Below are positions 5,244 to 8,609 of a stretch of 8,609 bases of DNA, piece after piece. Source of the DNA: Iamia sp052038315 (lineage in GTDB: Bacteria; Actinomycetota; Acidimicrobiia; Acidimicrobiales; Iamiaceae). The notes under the pieces were generated by a model that saw only the letters and a list, made by a program, of their open reading frames with translations, did no database searches and was not told the DNA's origin. The stretch lies in NCBI GenBank assembly GCA_052038315.1, contig JBQGCF010000424.1:1-8609 (forward strand). Reading direction: 5' to 3'. A program made the translations under genes and the position numbers. How positions within the stretch are numbered: position 1 is the first letter of the stretch; the number at the start of each line of letters is the position of its first letter.

Positions 5244-5669
5244 ATGGCCCGCCGTGAGACCTACCTCGACCACCTCGCCTCCGTGCCCCTCTTCTCGGCG
5301 TGCTCCAAGCGCGAGCTGGGGAAGGTGGCCAAGGCCGGCGACGAGCTGAAGGTGAAGCCCGGCCACGTGCTGACGACCCAGGGCGACGCCGGCCGCGAGG
5401 CCTACGTGATCGTCGAGGGGGCGGCCACGGTCAAGCGGGGCAACCGCAAGGTGGCCACCCTCGGCCCCGGCGACTGCGTCGGCGAGCTCGCCCTCCTCGA
5501 CCACGGTCCCCGCACCGCCACGGTCGTGGCCGACGGCGACATGACCCTCTTCGTGCTCGGCGCCCGCCAGTTCGCCGCCGTGCTGGAGGACGTCCCCACC
5601 CTCTCCCGCAAGGTGATGGCCGCCCTCGCCGGCCGCATCCGCGAGCTCGACTCGAAGATGTACTCCTAG
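5244..5669 (+). CDS. Stand-alone cyclic nucleotide-binding domain protein
   Basis: A single CRP-type cNMP-binding beta-roll of 141 aa with no helix-turn-helix or enzyme domain. The phosphate-binding cassette is canonical: GELALLDHGPRTATVV at about residues 80-95, with Glu81 and Arg90, the residues that bind the ribose and cyclic phosphate. PGHVLTTQGDAGREAYVIVEG (about 39-59) is the typical first half of the fold, and a C-terminal helix follows (about 119-136). It is likely a cytosolic cAMP-responsive protein that acts through a partner, as in other short actinobacterial CNB proteins; the partner is unknown. The ATG at 5244 has no Shine-Dalgarno and sits 8 nt after TATGCT, so it is probably leaderless. 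It lies between regulators R2 and R3, a hint but not proof that carbon (cAMP) and nitrogen signals meet here. Confidence 0.92.
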   Translation: MARRETYLDHLASVPLFSACSKRELGKVAKAGDELKVKPGHVLTTQGDAGREAYVIVEGAATVKRGNRKVATLGPGDCVGELALLDHGPRTATVVADGDMTLFVLGARQFAAVLEDVPTLSRKVMAALAGRIRELDSKMYS

Positions 5670-5705
5670 CCGGTCCCCCTCCGGCGGCGGCGCCGATCGG
5701 GAGTC

Positions 5706-5748
5706 GTCACCTAGACGAAACAGTCGAGAAACGTCGCCTCCGTACGGT
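5706..5748 (+). promoter_or_regulatory. Leaderless R3 promoter with three consensus GlnR-like boxes
   Basis: GTCAC (5706-5710), GAAAC (5717-5721) and GAAAC (5728-5732) lie at exact 11-bp steps, fitting GTnAC-N6-GAAAC. Then come exactly 10 bp, TACGGT (5743-5748), exactly 8 nt and the ATG at 5757. It is the cleanest match outside the amt-glnK promoter and suggests that R3 is controlled by, or is, the box-binding protein. Confidence 0.68.
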
Positions 5749-5756
5749 CGGCGGCC

Positions 5757-6311
5757 ATGGACGACGAGCAGTCCAACGGTGGACGGCCCGAGATCACCCT
5801 GGTCCGCTGGCCCGAGCAGGAGTCGACCCGTGCCGCGCTGAGGAGCGAGGGGCGGCCGCGGATGCTGCTGCTGAACCCGACCACGCCGGCCCCCGACCCG
5901 GGCGACGAGCTCGAGGACTGGGTCCGCATCCCCGTGGCCGAGGCCGACCTGCGGGCCCGCGTCCGCTGGCTCGCCCACCGGGTCGCCAACGGCCGGGCCC
6001 CCCGGACCGAGACCCGCCCGGTGCTCGACGACGACGGCCTGTTCCGGGTCGGCGACGAGTGGGTCGCCCTCCCGCCGGTCGAGCACCGTCTCGCCCGGGC
6101 CCTGCTCGACCGGCTCGGCACCGTCGTCACCCGTGACGCCCTGGCCACGGCGGGCTGGCCCGAGGGGGCTCCCGGCCGCAACGCCCTCGACGTCCACGTC
6201 CTGCGGCTCCGCCGCCGCCTCGCCCCGCTCAACCTCACGATCCACACGGTGCGGAGCCGGGGCTACCTCCTGGCCGTCAGCGGCCCCCGCACCGCCGCCA
6301 GCGGCTCCTAG
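5757..6311 (+). CDS. R3: compact OmpR-type winged-helix regulator
   Basis: 184 aa, paralog of R1 and R2. The N-terminal part (about 12-76) has ITLVRWP, GRPRMLLLNP and DELEDWVRIP followed by the helix AEADLRARVRWLAHRV. The last two align well with the end of a receiver domain (usual form: acidic pair, aromatic, then KP and a helix), but Arg-Ile-Pro stands in for the Lys-Pro and the phospho-acceptor half is missing. The winged helix (about 88-174) has LPPVEHRLARALL, VVTRDALATAGW, ALDVHVLRLRRRL and the wing HTVRSRGYLL. The ATG at 5757 sits 8 nt after TACGGT without Shine-Dalgarno. Its promoter bears GTCAC-GAAAC-GAAAC phased boxes like those of amt-glnK, so it belongs to the same regulon and is a good candidate for the box-binding protein. 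Its stop overlaps the convergent gene by 4 bases (CTAG). Full GlnR has a complete, though atypical, receiver; this protein is about 70 residues shorter. Confidence 0.88.
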   Translation: MDDEQSNGGRPEITLVRWPEQESTRAALRSEGRPRMLLLNPTTPAPDPGDELEDWVRIPVAEADLRARVRWLAHRVANGRAPRTETRPVLDDDGLFRVGDEWVALPPVEHRLARALLDRLGTVVTRDALATAGWPEGAPGRNALDVHVLRLRRRLAPLNLTIHTVRSRGYLLAVSGPRTAASGS

Positions 6312-7807
6312 CCCCCGGCCGCCCAGGAGGCGACGACCTCGCCGCTCGCCAGGTCGAGCAGGTGGGGCACGCCGGAGATCACGACCAGGGCCCGCCCGCC
6401 GTCGAGGATCTCCACCGACGCGACCGCTCCGCCGGGTACGTCGTCGGGCTCGCCGCGCAGGGCGACGACCGCGTCGGTCGTCGCCCCGGTGGCCGGGTCG
6501 ACCGAGGTGATGCGGGCCCGGCGGCCGTCCTCGACCTCGACCGTCCGGATCAGGGCCTCGTCCCGGCCGGCCACCACGACGGGCGTGTCCGGGGTGATGC
6601 CGCTGCGGGCCGGCCCGACGAAGGCGGCCGGCCCGCCGATGCCGGGGAGCTCGACGTCGGCCCAGCGCGGCTCGCCGCCGTCGACCGCCAGGCCGGTCAA
6701 CACCGGCCGGGCCCCGTCGTCGTCCACGTCGGCGGCGACGACCGAGCCGTCGACGACGAACACCGGCGCCACGTCCTCCGTCGGCAGCACCCGGGTCGCA
6801 CCGTCGGCCAGGTCGGTCACGACGACGCCGTCGGCCCCGTCGAAGGCGACGTGGCCCTCGTCGAGCACGACGCTGCGGGGCGGCACGACGAGGTCCTCGT
6901 TCGCACCCGAGTCCTCGACGGTGGTCGTCGACCAGATCGCCGAACCGGCCGTCGTGCTCCACCGCTGGATGCACTGCGAGACGCTGCCGAAGACGATCAC
7001 GGCGTCGCTGGTCCCGGGCACCACCCGCACGGTGGCGTAGGCCGAGGCCCGCTCGGGATCGGTGCCGGCGGCTCGGGGGCACTCGGGGGCGTAGGCCGGG
7101 CCCTCGGAGCCGTCGTCGACGGCGACGGCGACCAGCTCGACGCCGAACCGCTCCCGGGACCGGGTGACCAGGACGGTGTCGTCGTCGACGACCGAGATCG
7201 CCGGGGGCGCGGTCGAGGTGTTCTCCGGGTCGTCGAGCGCCCAGACCTCCTCTCCGGTCTGCAGGTCGTGGCCGGCGACGGCGCCGTCGTCACCCGGGAC
7301 GACCAGCCGGTCGCCGACGACGCGAGCGCCCGCCGGCGCCTCGGACGCCGGGACCCGCCAGAGCTCGGCGCCGTCGTCGGAGTCGAGCCCGATGTAGGAG
7401 ACCGTCGAGATGTCGAGGAGCACGACGATGCCGCGCTCGGCGGCGACGACCTCGATGGCGCCCGGGTCGGCCACGGCGCGGCGCCAGACGATCCGGCCGT
7501 CGAGGCTCACCCGGGCGAGCGTGCGCCAGGGGGCGAGCAGGTCGTGCTGGGGATCCTCGACCACGGCCACGATGTCGCCGACCCCGCCGCGGGGCTCGAG
7601 CAGGGCCGTCCCGCCGGACGGTTCGACCCGGATGGTGGTGCGATCGTCCGGGCCCGGCTCGGCGTCGGGCCGGGCCACCACGGCGGCCGCCGCCACCGCG
7701 ACCAGGGCGACCACCACCAGCGTCCCCATCGCCCACCGACGCGCCCTCCGGGAGCGCCCCGCGCCCGAGGGAGCGGGGCCGGGGGCGAGCGGAGCGGGAT
7801 CGGGCAC
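6308..7807 (-). CDS. Membrane-anchored PQQ-like beta-propeller protein
   Basis: 499 aa from the GTG at 7807. A basic stretch (RSRRARRW, about 18-25) and one hydrophobic helix (MGTLVVVALVAVAAAAVV, about 27-44) would anchor it, with the large domain outside the membrane. The rest has repeated propeller units in which a G-E/R-x-x-W strand ends a blade: DGRIVWRR, DGAELWRV, TGEEVWAL, GSAIWSTT, GEPRWADV and so on, the pattern of PQQ-like/outer-membrane-assembly-type propellers. No catalytic or cofactor residues are recognisable, so a binding or scaffold role is more likely than an enzyme. The frame stays open to 7969, but that would overlap the divergent gene start at 7938; GTG 7807 leaves a normal N-terminus before the helix. 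A TAGGCG about 7 nt upstream could be its -10. No link to the nitrogen genes is apparent. Confidence 0.82.
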   Translation of the reverse strand: MPDPAPLAPGPAPSGAGRSRRARRWAMGTLVVVALVAVAAAAVVARPDAEPGPDDRTTIRVEPSGGTALLEPRGGVGDIVAVVEDPQHDLLAPWRTLARVSLDGRIVWRRAVADPGAIEVVAAERGIVVLLDISTVSYIGLDSDDGAELWRVPASEAPAGARVVGDRLVVPGDDGAVAGHDLQTGEEVWALDDPENTSTAPPAISVVDDDTVLVTRSRERFGVELVAVAVDDGSEGPAYAPECPRAAGTDPERASAYATVRVVPGTSDAVIVFGSVSQCIQRWSTTAGSAIWSTTTVEDSGANEDLVVPPRSVVLDEGHVAFDGADGVVVTDLADGATRVLPTEDVAPVFVVDGSVVAADVDDDGARPVLTGLAVDGGEPRWADVELPGIGGPAAFVGPARSGITPDTPVVVAGRDEALIRTVEVEDGRRARITSVDPATGATTDAVVALRGEPDDVPGGAVASVEILDGGRALVVISGVPHLLDLASGEVVASWAAGG

Positions 7808-7921
7808 GGTCGACCGCCTACCCGGTGGCGACCGCCACGACCCGGGGTGGGGCACCCAGGCCCGCGGGCCGCGGCCCCTGGCCAGCCCCGCTCGAAGTGG
7901 GCCGTACCTCGTACCCAGGAG

Positions 7922-7927
7922 TAACTT
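7922..7927 (+). promoter_or_regulatory. Possible -10 element of the right-edge Fe-S reductase gene
   Basis: TAACTT lies 10 nt before the ATG at 7938. The only purine-rich stretch, AGGAG at 7917-7921, is 16 nt from the start and too far for a normal ribosome site. The 130-bp divergent gap also has a 12-bp palindrome, GGCCCGCGGGCC (7859-7870), of unknown meaning. Confidence 0.3.
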
Positions 7928-7937
7928 CCAGGCCACC

Positions 7938-8609
7938 ATGACTGCCACCGATGAGGCTGCTTCGCCCACGACGAAGCGGGTCCGCCCTCACCACCTGGTC
8001 ATCGGCCTCGGGGCCGGTGTCGCCGTGTTCACCGCCATCTCCGGCATCGTGCCGCTCATCACCGACTGGCACACCGAGGAGGAGGTCCACCGCACGGTCT
8101 TCGGGAACATCCCGAGCGCCGTGAAGCTGGCGTTCTACGTGGTCATCCCCGTGGTGATCCTGTTCGGCGCCTTCTCCTTCGCCAACCGCACCAAGAACTG
8201 GGAGCGGGGCGCGCCGGACGACCGGTCGACCACGCCGAAGAACGTCAAGCGCCGCATGGCCGACTTCCGGGCCGGCGTCTACATGAAGACGCTGCTGCGC
8301 GACCCCGCCGCCGGCGTCATGCACTCGCTCATCTACTTCAGCTTCCTGATCCTGCTGGGCGTCACCACGACGCTCGAGCTCGACCACCAGCTGCCCGAGA
8401 GCATCAAGTTCCTCCACGGCGACGTCTACCGGGGCTACTCGGCGGTGGGCGACGCCGCCGGCCTGGCCCTGTTCGTCGGCGTGATGTGGGCCATCGTCCG
8501 CCGCTACGTCCAGCGCCCGTACCGCATCCGCATCAAGTCCAAGCCCGAGCACGCCCTCGGCCTGGGCACGATCCTCGCCCTGGCCGTCACCGGCTTCGGC
8601 GCCGAGGCC
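7938..8609 (+). CDS. N-terminal membrane part of a probable Fe-S (HdrD/EtfD-like) reductase, partial
   Basis: 224 codons are open from ATG 7938 to the right edge; the rest is missing. Membrane helices are at about residues 20-42 (LVIGLGAGVAVFTAISGIVPLI), 63-82 (VKLAFYVVIPVVILFGAFSF), 124-142 (GVMHSLIYFSFLILLGVTT) and 173-188 (GLALFVGVMWAIVRRY), with another starting at the end. GVMHSLIYFSF with its His, and the following RRYVQRPYRIRIK, resemble the NarI-like haem-binding membrane domain that precedes cysteine-rich HdrD-type Fe-S domains in actinobacterial membrane Fe-S oxidoreductases such as the EtfD type, which pass electrons from electron-transfer flavoprotein to menaquinone. The Fe-S cysteines would lie beyond the window, so the assignment rests on the membrane part and is provisional; a nitrate-reductase gamma-type protein is the alternative. 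Confidence 0.62.
   Translation, partial: MTATDEAASPTTKRVRPHHLVIGLGAGVAVFTAISGIVPLITDWHTEEEVHRTVFGNIPSAVKLAFYVVIPVVILFGAFSFANRTKNWERGAPDDRSTTPKNVKRRMADFRAGVYMKTLLRDPAAGVMHSLIYFSFLILLGVTTTLELDHQLPESIKFLHGDVYRGYSAVGDAAGLALFVGVMWAIVRRYVQRPYRIRIKSKPEHALGLGTILALAVTGFGAEA

Noticed and set aside
5229..7082. Minus-strand open frame of 617 codons covering the cyclic-nucleotide gene and R3
   Set aside because: It is antisense to two genes with clear motifs and out of frame with the beta-propeller gene; no recognisable domain.
6362..7924. Plus-strand open frame of 520 codons opposite the beta-propeller gene
   Set aside because: Low-complexity and without motifs, while the minus-strand frame shows a membrane anchor and repeated propeller strands.
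7808..7969. Longer N-terminus of the beta-propeller protein starting at 7969
   Set aside because: It would overlap the start of the divergent Fe-S reductase gene, and the added 54 residues look like translated promoter DNA placed ahead of a normal membrane anchor.
1..8609. CRISPR arrays, tRNA or rRNA genes, insertion sequences, prophage or attachment sites
   Set aside because: Reading both strands, no spaced identical repeats of CRISPR type, no tRNA-like cloverleaf, and no transposase or integrase motifs were noticed.

Overview
The window is very GC-rich DNA with actinobacterial gene style: GTG starts, leaderless genes, OmpR-type winged helices and a membrane Fe-S reductase. It most resembles an Actinomycetota genome, perhaps Acidimicrobiia; the phylum is likely and the class is a guess. 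About two thirds of it is an ammonium-sensing and uptake locus together with what look like its transcription factors.

Layout. Minus strand, read from right to left: an Amt ammonium channel (3347-2061) followed 21 bp later by a GlnK-type PII protein (2039-1701), then a perfect 14-bp hairpin. Next come a second, separately promoted PII protein (1592-1260) and a second Amt with a signal peptide (1101 to beyond base 1). Plus strand, diverging from the first amt: winged-helix regulator R1 (3612-4160), a small two-helix membrane protein overlapping its stop (4157-4540), two identical palindromes, regulator R2 (4611-5174, apparently CTG-started), a stand-alone cyclic-nucleotide-binding protein (5244-5669) and regulator R3 (5757-6311). 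R3 converges, with a 4-base stop overlap, on a membrane-anchored beta-propeller protein (7807-6308, minus). Divergent from that, the N-terminal membrane part of a probable Fe-S reductase runs off the right edge (7938-8609).

How it may work. Five promoters (both amt genes, the separate PII gene, R1 and R3) share one module: an nnnAC box, usually GAAAC, then exactly 10 bp, then a TAnnnT -10 element. In front of the boxes are further AC-ended pentamers at 11-bp steps; the amt-glnK promoter has six in a row (3415-3474). This spacing matches the GlnR-type tandem direct repeats that OmpR-family nitrogen regulators bind in Actinobacteria. R1, R2 and R3 are paralogs with an OmpR-type DNA-binding domain but only a short N-terminal piece resembling part of a receiver domain and lacking an obvious phospho-acceptor site. 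The inference is a self-contained nitrogen regulon run by compact, probably phosphorylation-independent, GlnR-like regulators that also control their own genes.

Four genes (second PII, R1, cyclic-nucleotide protein, R3) have a TAnnnT element exactly 8 nt before the start codon and no Shine-Dalgarno sequence, which points to leaderless transcripts.
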